A stretch of 64,000 bases of DNA, taken from assembly GCF_050571805.1 (NCBI RefSeq), contig NZ_CP192219.1. One strand, 5' to 3'. The notes beneath the pieces were generated by a model. That model was not told the DNA's origin. It saw only the letters and a list, made by a program, of their open reading frames with translations, and ran no database searches. This DNA comes from Halodesulfovibrio aestuarii (GTDB lineage Bacteria; Desulfobacterota; Desulfovibrionia; Desulfovibrionales; Desulfovibrionaceae). Positions 17,581-26,077 of the stretch are shown one piece after another; the stretch's first letter is position 1; each line of letters starts with the position of its first letter. Both the position numbers and the translations under genes were made by a program.

Positions 17581-18486
17581 ATGAAATGTAAAGTATGTAA
17601 AGCAACTGCAGTTGTTTCACTTCCTAGTCACAACACCGGATTTTGTGCTGACTGTTTTATGTCGTTCTACGAGCGCTCTGTAGAACGCAGTATCCGTCGC
17701 CAAAAACTGTTCACATTTGAAGATAAAATTCTCATCGCACTCTCTGGCGGTAAGGACTCCCTTGCTTGTGCGCTTGTACTCAAGAAACTTGGCTACAATG
17801 TGCATGGATTACATATAGATCTCGCCATTCCAGACAGTTCAGCTGCCGCACGCGGTGTAGTAGAACGCTTCTGCGATTCTCACGATATCCCACTCATCAT
17901 TAAAAAGATGGAAGAGGAAGGCTTACAGATTCCACGCGTTAAAAAAGTTCTCTCCCGCTCCGTTTGCTCTGCGTGCGGTCGTATTAAACGTTACTTTTTC
18001 AACAAAGTTGCCATTGATGAAGGATTTACAGTTCTTGCCACCGGTCACAACCTTGATGACGAAATAGCACGACTTTTCTCCAACACACTGCGTTGGGACA
18101 TTCCTCATCTAAGTGATCAGGGGCCACTACTGGAAGCAGAAAACGGCTTTGCGCGCAAAGTCCGCCCTCTCTTCCGACTTACTGAATTTGAAAACGCTAA
18201 CTATGCCTTCCTGAACGATCTTGAATACCACTACGCACCATGCCCGTATTCTCCAGGTGCTACTTCCACTGCATACAAAAAGCTCTGGAACCAGCTTGAA
18301 GAAGAGATGCCGGGACGCAAACTCGCGTTCTACACCGCATTCCTCGCGCATGGACGTGAACCGTTCCGTCAATTCGAAAAAGAAGAAGGTACAAAGCCCG
18401 TCCCATGCGAACGCTGCGGGTATCCTACGTCCGTTGGAATCTGTGGCGTCTGTCGCACTCGAGATGCTGTAGCCGCCGACGAATAG
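17581..18486 (+). CDS. TtuA/Ncs6-type tRNA 2-thiolation enzyme
   Basis: A 301-residue PP-loop ATPase. An N-terminal zinc ribbon (CKVC, then CADC) precedes the adenylating P-loop LSGGKDS (near residue 57). The middle has a CSAC pair and a later single Cys (APCPYS) that in TtuA bind a [4Fe-4S] cluster, plus GHNLDDE. A second zinc ribbon (CERC, CGVC) closes the protein. This layout is that of TtuA/Ncs6/Ctu1 enzymes that thiolate uridine in tRNA. Start at 17581, preceded by AGGAAA. Which uridine is modified (54 or 34) cannot be decided from sequence. Confidence 0.88.
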   Translation: MKCKVCKATAVVSLPSHNTGFCADCFMSFYERSVERSIRRQKLFTFEDKILIALSGGKDSLACALVLKKLGYNVHGLHIDLAIPDSSAAARGVVERFCDSHDIPLIIKKMEEEGLQIPRVKKVLSRSVCSACGRIKRYFFNKVAIDEGFTVLATGHNLDDEIARLFSNTLRWDIPHLSDQGPLLEAENGFARKVRPLFRLTEFENANYAFLNDLEYHYAPCPYSPGATSTAYKKLWNQLEEEMPGRKLAFYTAFLAHGREPFRQFEKEEGTKPVPCERCGYPTSVGICGVCRTRDAVAADE

Positions 18487-18545
18487 TGACTTCTTAATTT
18501 CATATCAGCAGAAAGTTTCTAAGAAACCCTGTTGCAATAGTAAAA

Positions 18546-18579
18546 AAAGGGCTGTCCTTCGTATGAAGGACAGCCCTTT
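18546..18579 (+). terminator. Terminator after the tRNA thiolase gene
   Basis: A perfect 15-bp stem, AAAGGGCTGTCCTTC with its complement, around GTAT. The stem has the same GGGCTGTCC core as the terminator repeats. Confidence 0.85.
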
Positions 18580-18771
18580 CCTGTTCATCTTATTGGAATT
18601 ACGCCTCGTAACAATAGCTCACCGGGCGCATCGCATCATAGTTGTTTTTCGAGCCTGTTATCGAGCATTAAGCCGTTCTCAAAATACAAGAGATTGCGAA
18701 CAACTGCAGCTGAACAAAGACGTAGATTATACAGACAGGTACCGTCAGAGCCAGCACTGCCAACGTACAAC

Positions 18772-20481
18772 CTAGATTTTAGCGTTCAGTTTTTTCTGAG
18801 CGCCCATGCCGCCAGCAGATGCTTTAATATTTTCAATACCGAGCTCGCTGGCAAGGAGCATTGCTTCATAAGAGCGCAGACCGGTATTGCAGATCATTAC
18901 AACCTGTTTGTCTTTAGGAATTTCGTTAATTCGTGCACTAATTTCTTCGTTTGGAATATTGTGCCAATGCTCTGGATATGCTTCGCACATATCTTTTGCA
19001 CCACCGGCGAGACGGGTATCAATGAAGTAGTACTCACCGCAATCACGTTCAGCCCAGCATTTTTCGAACTGTGCAGGATCCATGTACTTGTTCTGACCGG
19101 AAAGAACGTTGTCTGCTACGTTAGCAACAGCATTAACGATATCCATCGCAGAGGAGAACGGTGGAGAGTACACAACTTCGAGGTTGGATACGTCATCGAT
19201 GGTTGCGTGGGAAGTAATGAGCGGCACAACTGCGTTAATACGCGCAGTAAGTGCATCACCGAATTCGTTCATACCCTGCATACCGAGAATACGGCGGGTT
19301 GGGCGGTCTACAACAATCTGGAGAGACATAAGCGCTTTTTCAGGGAAGAAGTGAGCTCTGTCCATCTGTTCAACGTGAACGGAGATTGCATCGAAGTCAT
19401 TAGCAAGAGCCTGCTCAAGAGTAAGACCAGCACCACTGCAGGACATGTCGAACAATTTTACACACCAGCTACCGATACCACCGGCCATGCTGGCATCACC
19501 ACCGGCAAGGTTAGTACCGATAATACGCCCCTGACGGTTAGCCATGGAACCAAGCGGGTAGTAGCCGAGTTTGCCGGTTACGAGGTTTGGAATAGTTACG
19601 CAGTCACCACCGGAGTAGATGGATGGATCAGAAGTCTGGAAATGATCGTTAACGAGAATCGCACCGCGTTTATCGCATTCAATACCAGCTTTAACAGCAA
19701 TGTCAGTATTAGGAGAAACACCGACAGCAAGAATGACAAGATCTGCTTCGATTTCACGCTTGTTGGTAATAACTTTAGTAACTTTGCCGTCAACACCTTC
19801 AAAACGAACAACAGACTCTTCGAGGTACACATTTACGTCATGATTTTCGAGGTCAGCCTGTGCCATTTTTGCTAAGGACTCAGGCATGAAGCCTGGAAGT
19901 ACCTGACTCTGAAGTTCTACAACACTGGTGTTGATGCCCCACATATCTGCGAAAGCAACTGCCATTTCAAGACCGATAAAACCGGCACCAACAACAACGG
20001 CATTGCTAACGTCACCGCCTGCTATAGCATTTTTGATAATTTCAGCTTCTTCGAGGTTCGTTGCAGGAGTAATACCTTTGAGGTTAATTCCCTCAAACGG
20101 AGGCATGTTCGGTTTAGAACCGGTTGCGATTACGAGTTCATCGTAAGAAAGCACTTCTTTTTCGCCAGTCAAAACGTTTTCGATAGAAACAGTTTTAGCT
20201 TCGCGATCAATAGAAGTTGCGCGGGTATTAATAAGAACGTCTACGTCTTTGTTTGTTTTGAAAAACGCAGCGTCACGAACGATGTGGTACGGAGTAGACT
20301 GGAGGTCTACAACGGTGTTTACTTCACCGGAAACAAAGTAAGGAATGCCGCAACCACCGTAAGAAATACGAGGAGCCTGATCAATCATGGTTACTTTTGC
20401 GTCTGGACAAAGACGTTTGTAACGACAGGCAGCTTTTGGGCCAAGGGCAACAGCACCAATAACAATTACGTGCTTAGACAT
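18772..20481 (-). CDS. CoA-disulfide/persulfide reductase with rhodanese domain
   Basis: A 569-residue flavoprotein. The N-terminal two-thirds is a pyridine nucleotide-disulfide oxidoreductase with a single redox cysteine (SYGGCGIPYF, near residue 43), as in CoA-disulfide reductase; NAD-binding GAGFIGLE near residue 165; FAD-binding SGGDC near 290. The C-terminal ~100 residues are a rhodanese domain with active-site loop CNTGLRS. This fusion (CoADR-RHD, Npsr) reduces polysulfide or persulfide with NAD(P)H in sulfur-metabolising bacteria. The first FAD motif reads GAVALG instead of GxGxxG. Likely cytoplasmic; no signal peptide. It stands alone with a 740-bp gap upstream. Confidence 0.88.
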   Translation of the reverse strand: MSKHVIVIGAVALGPKAACRYKRLCPDAKVTMIDQAPRISYGGCGIPYFVSGEVNTVVDLQSTPYHIVRDAAFFKTNKDVDVLINTRATSIDREAKTVSIENVLTGEKEVLSYDELVIATGSKPNMPPFEGINLKGITPATNLEEAEIIKNAIAGGDVSNAVVVGAGFIGLEMAVAFADMWGINTSVVELQSQVLPGFMPESLAKMAQADLENHDVNVYLEESVVRFEGVDGKVTKVITNKREIEADLVILAVGVSPNTDIAVKAGIECDKRGAILVNDHFQTSDPSIYSGGDCVTIPNLVTGKLGYYPLGSMANRQGRIIGTNLAGGDASMAGGIGSWCVKLFDMSCSGAGLTLEQALANDFDAISVHVEQMDRAHFFPEKALMSLQIVVDRPTRRILGMQGMNEFGDALTARINAVVPLITSHATIDDVSNLEVVYSPPFSSAMDIVNAVANVADNVLSGQNKYMDPAQFEKCWAERDCGEYYFIDTRLAGGAKDMCEAYPEHWHNIPNEEISARINEIPKDKQVVMICNTGLRSYEAMLLASELGIENIKASAGGMGAQKKLNAKI

Positions 20482-21222
20482 AAGACATCCTCCGCAAAAG
20501 ATGTGTAAGTCGGCGGCAGGCTCGCTCTCACATGAACTGTCTGTCGCACAATTTACTATAAAATAAAAAGAAACAAATCAGTTAATGCGTGCTCGCTAAT
20601 ACAGCTGAACACCCATGTAGCAGCAGGTTAGTAAAAAGCTAATTAGTAACCGCTGGCGCAATCAATCAATTATTCACCTCTATAACCAAAGAGGCGCAGC
20701 TACCAGTCTGTATATGCTCACATTTTAGGTAGGTACCAGTTATACAAACACATACGACCAAGCTGTATCACGTGAGGGTAGGACTAGCATGTTTGGCTAT
20801 TTTTGCAAGTAGTGATTACAGGTTGTTATACACTACCGGCGCGGTAGGGTATCTACCAATACCATTGATACTCATACACTTACAGAAACACAACTTGACT
20901 GATTCCAAACGCTACGCCACCAAGCTTACCTTTTCATTGATGCATATCAAGTCTTATATTCCGGCTTACCAAGTAGAGATAAAAAATTGAACGGCAAACC
21001 ATTAATAGCTTCTGTTCTTTTTCGCCTCTACAGAGTTCAGTTTCGAACTATTAGCGTCTAATTTTATTGATTTATTCCTAATATCGTAAGCACAATTCGT
21101 AACCACAATTACTGTGATATCTTAGAATACTGTGCTTTATGTATCCCCTAACAAACAAAGCGCAAAAAAATGCCAGCCTGCAATGCAGACTGGCATTTTT
21201 ACTTTAGTATCTACTATAAGAA
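20482..21222. other. Long gene-free stretch
   Basis: 740 bp without a convincing gene. It holds the promoter region of the oxidoreductase at its left end, a small hairpin CCTCT/AGAGG near 20676-20693, direct GGTAGG-like words near 20730 and 20848, and the apbE terminator at its right end. A possible 72-codon plus-strand reading frame (20772-20990) has no ribosome-binding site and an unlikely composition. Confidence 0.4.
21166..21200. terminator. Terminator of the Rnf-apbE operon
   Basis: ATGCCAG-CTGC and GCAG-CTGGCAT pair around AAT, with A-run and T-run on either side. It lies directly after the apbE stop on the minus strand. Confidence 0.8.
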
Positions 21223-22233
21223 CTATCCGAACTGAGGTGTACTCAGCTTCATGCCATCCTTTGTCACGATAAGGGCTTCACATCCATTAAGTGATTCAAT
21301 GAACTGAAGGCCGCGACGAGACTGCATAATAAACGTAGCTGTTGCAAGAGCATCAGCTTCCATTACACTTGGAGCCATGACAGATACAGACGCCACGTTG
21401 TTAGGGCTCATACCGGACTGCGGGTTCACCAGATGGTTATACATATGGTTCTTGTCGTAGAAAACCTCATAACCACCGGAAGTTGCAATTGCACCTGTGG
21501 TCATCTGAATCACCGCAGGGTAGTTGCCTTTCTTTTCCGGATCCTGCACAGCAACAACCCAAGGCTTTCTGCCAGCTTTTTCACCCATGGTGCGGATGTC
21601 ACCGCCAGCATTAATCATATGGTTTTTAGCACCGTACGCAGCAAGCACTGCGGAAGCCTTGTCCACGATGTAGCCTTTTGCAATGCCATCCAGCGTAATG
21701 CCCATTCCTTCGCGGTTAAGGCGAATAGAATCGCGTTTCTGAATAAGAGAGTCAGCATCTACAAGAGACAGTGCTTCCTCAAATTCTGCTTTTGAAAGCA
21801 CCATTTCGCCATTCAGATTGGCTTTTTCACCATAGAGATCAATCACAGGCTTAATGGTTACATCAAACGCCTTATCAGAAAGCTTGCTGATCAAACGCGC
21901 GCTGCGCACGACTTCTGCAAGTTCCTGAGGAATGCCGGAAAGGCGTCCGTCTCTGTTTAACACAGAGACAGGGGAAGCACTCTGGTAACGGCTGAGAAGC
22001 GCCTCAAGGCGTGTTATCTCTTCAAAACTGCGACCAATTGCTTCCTCTCCAAGCTGTCTGGAAGGATGCAACGCAGTAATGGTTACCACGGTTCCCATCA
22101 TAAAACGGGTTTCCTGCACTTTATATTCGTCACCCACACGGGCGGCAGAGGCTACTGCTGGCACGCCGGTTACAGCGGCACCAAGACCGAGCACACCGCA
22201 AGCCTGCAGGAACTGTCGACGAGAAGTAGTCAT
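21223..22233 (-). CDS. apbE: FAD:protein FMN transferase
   Basis: A 336-residue ApbE enzyme that attaches FMN to threonine of RnfG/RnfD/NqrC-type subunits outside the inner membrane. The N-terminus is a Tat-type signal (TSRRQFLQ, then a hydrophobic stretch ending in ASAA near residue 31). The family motifs LDGIAKGYIVDKA and NAGGDIRTMG are present. It is the last gene of the Rnf operon. Its Shine-Dalgarno (TAGGAG) and start lie inside the annotated end of rnfB, which overlaps by 104 bp in another frame; see the rnfB entry. Confidence 0.93.
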   Translation of the reverse strand: MTTSRRQFLQACGVLGLGAAVTGVPAVASAARVGDEYKVQETRFMMGTVVTITALHPSRQLGEEAIGRSFEEITRLEALLSRYQSASPVSVLNRDGRLSGIPQELAEVVRSARLISKLSDKAFDVTIKPVIDLYGEKANLNGEMVLSKAEFEEALSLVDADSLIQKRDSIRLNREGMGITLDGIAKGYIVDKASAVLAAYGAKNHMINAGGDIRTMGEKAGRKPWVVAVQDPEKKGNYPAVIQMTTGAIATSGGYEVFYDKNHMYNHLVNPQSGMSPNNVASVSVMAPSVMEADALATATFIMQSRRGLQFIESLNGCEALIVTKDGMKLSTPQFG

Positions 22234-23149
22234 AGTCTTCGCTCCTATTAGGCGTTTGCCTGTGGTTTTCTGCTTCTGCGGCTTTAGCAGCTTCTGCAGC
22301 TTGTTTAGCCGCTGCTGTTTCCTGAGCCTTAGCGGTAATACCTACAGGACACATGAGACGCAAGATATCGCGCGGACATGCATCAACGCAGGCTTCTTCA
22401 CAGTCAGGGCCGTAGGCAAGACAAGCAGCCTGATCAATTCTAATCTGACCGTTAACGTGAGAAATAACGTTTGCAGGACATTTTTTCACGCACTTCATGC
22501 AATTAATACAACCGGCCTCACACACATCCATAACAGCTTTCATTTTATCCTGAGTAGAACAGAAAACCTGTACACGTGCACGACGCGGAATCATCTCGAG
22601 AACCTTATTCGGACAAACGTTGATACATGCGCCACAAGCCACGCACTTATCAGGGTCAATCACAACCAGATCATTCTCAAGGTACATGGCATCAAACGGA
22701 CATGCTTTTACACAGTCGCCGTAGCCAAGACAGGAGTATTTACAAGCATCAGAACCGTCTTGCAGCAGACCGGCTGCTGTACATGACTGCACACCCTGAT
22801 ACTCAAATTTCTTTTGAACCTTGCCTTCATCCTTCACGCAACGGCGGAAGGAAATTTCCGGATCATCGCTACCGGCAGACTTGCCGGAGAGTTCAGCGAC
22901 TGCAATGGCCACGTCTGCACCACCGGCACAACACAGGCCGGCAGATACATCGGGATCGGTAATTACGGCAATTGCGTAGGCCTCACAGCCTGCATAGCCA
23001 CAACCACCGCAGTTAGCACCCGGAAGCGCTTCGCAGACAGCCTCTACTCTTGGATCTTCTTCCACATAGAAGACACGGGATGCTGCAGAGAGCACAACCG
23101 CGCAGAAAAAGCCCAGAGCTAGCAATGAAAGGACAGATGTCAAAACCAT
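22130..23149 (-). CDS. rnfB: Rnf complex subunit B (Fe-S ferredoxin subunit)
   Basis: A subunit of the Rnf ion-translocating ferredoxin:NAD+ oxidoreductase. An N-terminal membrane helix is followed by the GANCGGCGYAGC cluster motif (near residue 46), then ferredoxin-type cysteine sets (CVACGACINVCP, CINCMKCVKKCP and others) for several [4Fe-4S] clusters. The frame as read gives 339 residues. After an Ala/Lys/Glu-rich linker the last ~40 residues are unlike RnfB and overlap apbE by 104 bp. In an adjacent frame a TAA lies at 22248-22250, just before the apbE Shine-Dalgarno. A single-base frameshift near 22260-22300 would restore a normal end. The end coordinate is therefore uncertain. Confidence 0.88.
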   Translation of the reverse strand: MVLTSVLSLLALGFFCAVVLSAASRVFYVEEDPRVEAVCEALPGANCGGCGYAGCEAYAIAVITDPDVSAGLCCAGGADVAIAVAELSGKSAGSDDPEISFRRCVKDEGKVQKKFEYQGVQSCTAAGLLQDGSDACKYSCLGYGDCVKACPFDAMYLENDLVVIDPDKCVACGACINVCPNKVLEMIPRRARVQVFCSTQDKMKAVMDVCEAGCINCMKCVKKCPANVISHVNGQIRIDQAACLAYGPDCEEACVDACPRDILRLMCPVGITAKAQETAAAKQAAEAAKAAEAENHRQTPNRSEDYDYFSSTVPAGLRCARSWCRCNRRASSSLCRPCG

Positions 23150-23206
23150 AATGCTATCCTTATTGGTTTATCCCGCAAGGGGAGTCACATGCATATAACC
23201 CTGCGC

Positions 23207-23782
23207 CTAAGAGATCATGCCCTTAAAGGCCATGAAGGACAGAGACATGATACCAGCCATCACCAACGCCGCAGGAACACCCTTCATTGACTTTGGTAGA
23301 TGGGTAACTTCCAGTCGTTCGCGAATAGCGGCAAGCAGTACGAGAGCGAGCAAAAAACCTAAGCCTGAAGCGAATGAATAGAAGATGGAAAGGCCGAGAT
23401 CAAATTCTTTACGCTGAACGAGAATTGCAACACCAAGCACCGCGCAGTTAGTTGTAATGAGCGGAAGGAAAATACCGAGCGCATTGTAAAGCGGCGGGAT
23501 AGATTTCTTCAGGAACAACTCAACAAGCTGCACAAGCGAAGCGATGACAAGAATAAACATAATGGTCTGCAAATACCCGAGATCAAGCGGCAGGAGCACA
23601 TATTCCTGAATAAGCCATGTAAGCGGGGTTGCAATAACCATAACAAAGATAACTGCGCCGCCCATACCAAGAGACACACCCTTTTCCTTGGAACAACCAA
23701 GATACGGGCACTGCCCCAGATACTGGGCAAGAACGATGTTGTTAACAAAGATCGCGGAGATAAAAATCAGGAAATAATCCAT
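23207..23782 (-). CDS. rnfA: Rnf complex subunit A
   Basis: A 191-residue integral membrane protein with six predicted helices, from FLIFISAIFVNNIVLAQYLG to the last segment. The conserved pair of cysteines on membrane half-helices is in CPYLGCSK near residue 26 and TNCAVLG near residue 110, which with RnfE ligate an intramembrane iron centre. Part of the minus-strand Rnf operon between rnfE and rnfB; short gaps on both sides. Confidence 0.95.
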   Translation of the reverse strand: MDYFLIFISAIFVNNIVLAQYLGQCPYLGCSKEKGVSLGMGGAVIFVMVIATPLTWLIQEYVLLPLDLGYLQTIMFILVIASLVQLVELFLKKSIPPLYNALGIFLPLITTNCAVLGVAILVQRKEFDLGLSIFYSFASGLGFLLALVLLAAIRERLEVTHLPKSMKGVPAALVMAGIMSLSFMAFKGMIS

Positions 23783-23798
23783 ACTGTACTACCTCCAG

Positions 23799-24470
23799 TT
23801 ACTTATGGCCTGCACAGGCACGGCATGCGTGGCAACCTGTGGATGGGTTTTCCGGAGCAGGCTCACCACGACGTTTAGCCTGAACAATACTCAGATAGTT
23901 CATGCCTGCGAGAATAAGCCCAAGAGCAATAAATGCACCCGGTGCAGCAACCATGAATTTAACCGGCTGGAATGATCCGCTCAGCACCTGAACACTGAAC
24001 ACATAGCCGGTACCAAGTAATTCACGAATCGCGCCAAGGAAAGTAAGCGACAATGTAAAACCAAGACCAATGCCAAGACCGTCTGCAACAGCAAGATGCA
24101 CAGGGTTTTTACCCGCAAAGGCTTCCGCCCTGCCAAGAATCAGGCAGTTAACAACAATAAGTGGCACAAAGATACCAAGCTGCTGATATAATGAATATGC
24201 ATATGCCTGCATCAGCAATTCCACAGCAACAACAAGAGATGCAGCAATGGTAATATAACAAGCAATACGAACTTTTTTAGGAATAATCTTACGGATCAAT
24301 GAGACAAGGAAACTGGACAGGGTAAGAACAAACACTACCGCTATCCCCATGCCAAAACCGTTTTCCGCCTTGGTGGTGACCGCTAGAGTCGGACACAAGC
24401 CCAACAGGAGTCGAAACGGTGGCAATTCTGCCCATAGGCCCTTGGAAAACTCTTTCCACATGCTGGCCAT
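23799..24470 (-). CDS. rnfE: Rnf complex subunit E
   Basis: A 223-residue membrane protein, homologous to RnfA, with the conserved cysteines in LGLCPTLAV (near residue 26) and NCLILG (near residue 108). It pairs with RnfA in the membrane core. Unusual feature: the C-terminal soluble tail is cysteine- and histidine-rich, ending CHACRACAGHK, which is not part of the core fold and could bind metal. It lies 16 bp upstream of rnfA. Confidence 0.93.
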   Translation of the reverse strand: MASMWKEFSKGLWAELPPFRLLLGLCPTLAVTTKAENGFGMGIAVVFVLTLSSFLVSLIRKIIPKKVRIACYITIAASLVVAVELLMQAYAYSLYQQLGIFVPLIVVNCLILGRAEAFAGKNPVHLAVADGLGIGLGFTLSLTFLGAIRELLGTGYVFSVQVLSGSFQPVKFMVAAPGAFIALGLILAGMNYLSIVQAKRRGEPAPENPSTGCHACRACAGHK

Positions 24471-24523
24471 ACTTTTCTCCTCACAGCGCGCATTACCGCG
24501 CGTTCACGTTATTCTTCCAGTGC

Positions 24524-25105
24524 CTATTTAAAGGCTTGAAGAATCTCTTCTTTCAAAGCGCTGTATATTTTACCAGCATCTTGAACCGCTACCACAGCAC
24601 CAGTGGAGGAAATGGTTGCGCCGGAAAGGGCGTCAATCACACCACCTTGAGACTTCAACTTAGCTTCGGATTCAGAAAGCCCTGGAAACCGTTTAAGAAA
24701 GTCCGGCTCAGCAATACGTGACCCGATCCCCGGAGTCTCTTTCATTGTGGTAATACCGATGCCAACAAGCTTATTGTTTTCAGGGTCAAAACCGACCATT
24801 ACACCAATATTGTCACCGTAACCACCGCCAAAGCCTTCGATAGCAACAGCTTTAAGCTGCCCATCTACTTTAAGCGGAAATACGTTAACAAGCTTGTTGG
24901 TAAGAGGATTAGTGAATTTTTTACGTTCCTTCACAGGGTCGTTTGTATAGTCAGGTAATACCTGCTTCAAGGACGGTCCCTGTACAAAGGTAAGCAACTG
25001 CAACTCAATGGTCGGTGCGGTCATCTGTTTAAGTGAAGATAACGCAAAACCGGAAATACCACTGATTAAGGTCAACACAACGATCATCTTTAAGATTTCA
25101 CGCAT
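24524..25105 (-). CDS. rnfG: Rnf complex subunit G (covalent FMN)
   Basis: A 193-residue protein with an N-terminal membrane helix and an extracytoplasmic FMN-binding domain. The flavinylation motif is present as SGATISSTGAV (near residue 160), the threonine being the ApbE target. RnfG passes electrons within the Rnf complex. Located between rnfD and rnfE; 3 bp separate it from rnfD. Confidence 0.93.
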   Translation of the reverse strand: MREILKMIVVLTLISGISGFALSSLKQMTAPTIELQLLTFVQGPSLKQVLPDYTNDPVKERKKFTNPLTNKLVNVFPLKVDGQLKAVAIEGFGGGYGDNIGVMVGFDPENNKLVGIGITTMKETPGIGSRIAEPDFLKRFPGLSESEAKLKSQGGVIDALSGATISSTGAVVAVQDAGKIYSALKEEILQAFK

Positions 25106-25108
25106 AGC

Positions 25109-26068
25109 TTACCTCGCTCCAAATGGTTTAGGCTTAATCATATCACATAGTGGTGTGATCATGTTTGCAAGTAAAACTGCAAACAAAGCACCATCAGGGT
25201 ACTGACCGTATGTGCGAATGAGTATGATAAGGAAGCCAGCTACAAGTCCGAATACGATTTTGCCGCCGCGTGTATTTGGCGAAGAGGTAAAATCTGTCAG
25301 CAAGAAGAAAATCGCAAGCATGCTAGAGCCTGTGAACAAATGGAACAACGGATTAGCGTAAAGTTCCGGATCAATCACATAGTAGATACCGCCAACAACT
25401 AAAACTGATACAATGGTTGCAACAGGAATTTCCCATGTAATGATACGGCGGGCGAGCAAAATAAGTCCGCCAAGCAGTATTGCACCAATCTGGACAGCGC
25501 CAAGGGCGCCGAGCTGATTACCCATGAGGTAGTCATACATTGAAGTATCTGCGATATAATCGATACCAAAGTACTTAAGCTGGGAAAGCGGGTTCACCAG
25601 AGTAGTATTCAGCATGGTTGCATCGACGTTCATTTGAACCGGCCATGATACAGTACAAAACGCCCAGCCAACCGCGATAGCACAAATAGGTGCGCCACCA
25701 TAGTTACCCCAGAGCATTTTACCAAGGATCATTGTTACGGCAGAGCCTGACACAACAAGCCACCATTCGGCACCAGCTGGCAGGATAAACGCAAAAAGTA
25801 AACCGGTTACGACTGCGTGCAAATCGTCTACACGCACTTCCTTTTCCATAATTTTTGAGCAAAGCGCTTCAACAATAACCGCCGTTGCGATGGAAAGCGC
25901 CATAACACGCAGAGCTTCCATGCCATACCAGTATACTGCGCCGACAACTGCCGGAAGTAACGCTACCAAAATTGTGCTCATCATTCCCTTGATGGATGCA
26001 CCACAATGCAAATGCGGTGCGGAGGCAACCTTCAGGAATGGAGCGGTGGGCAATGATTGTTTCGCCAT
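25109..26068 (-). CDS. rnfD: Rnf complex subunit D (apparently without FMN threonine)
   Basis: A 319-residue NqrB/RnfD-family membrane protein with about nine helices. The GNQLGALG and LGGLILL segments align to the family's G(N)xPGSxGE and LGGLYLL blocks. The family's covalent FMN site, (S/T)-x-A-T-P-L about 20 residues ahead of those blocks, seems here to read TTLVNPLSQLK (near residue 158), with Asn in place of the Thr. If so, RnfD of this organism cannot be flavinylated at the usual place. The alignment was done by eye. The gene is 9 bp downstream of rnfC. Confidence 0.9.
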   Translation of the reverse strand: MAKQSLPTAPFLKVASAPHLHCGASIKGMMSTILVALLPAVVGAVYWYGMEALRVMALSIATAVIVEALCSKIMEKEVRVDDLHAVVTGLLFAFILPAGAEWWLVVSGSAVTMILGKMLWGNYGGAPICAIAVGWAFCTVSWPVQMNVDATMLNTTLVNPLSQLKYFGIDYIADTSMYDYLMGNQLGALGAVQIGAILLGGLILLARRIITWEIPVATIVSVLVVGGIYYVIDPELYANPLFHLFTGSSMLAIFFLLTDFTSSPNTRGGKIVFGLVAGFLIILIRTYGQYPDGALFAVLLANMITPLCDMIKPKPFGAR

Positions 26069-26077
26069 AGTATCCCC

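Noticed and set aside
18694..19875. A 393-codon plus-strand frame antisense to the rhodanese-fusion oxidoreductase
   Set aside because: The minus strand has clear flavoprotein and rhodanese motifs; the antisense protein has no fold-like pattern.
20795..20818. TTGGCTATTTTTGCA as a sigma-54 promoter
   Set aside because: The spacing between GG and GC is eight, not ten, and no gene follows on that strand.
22079..22786. A 235-codon plus-strand frame antisense to rnfB and apbE
   Set aside because: It is the complement of well-supported genes, with a composition explained by those codons.
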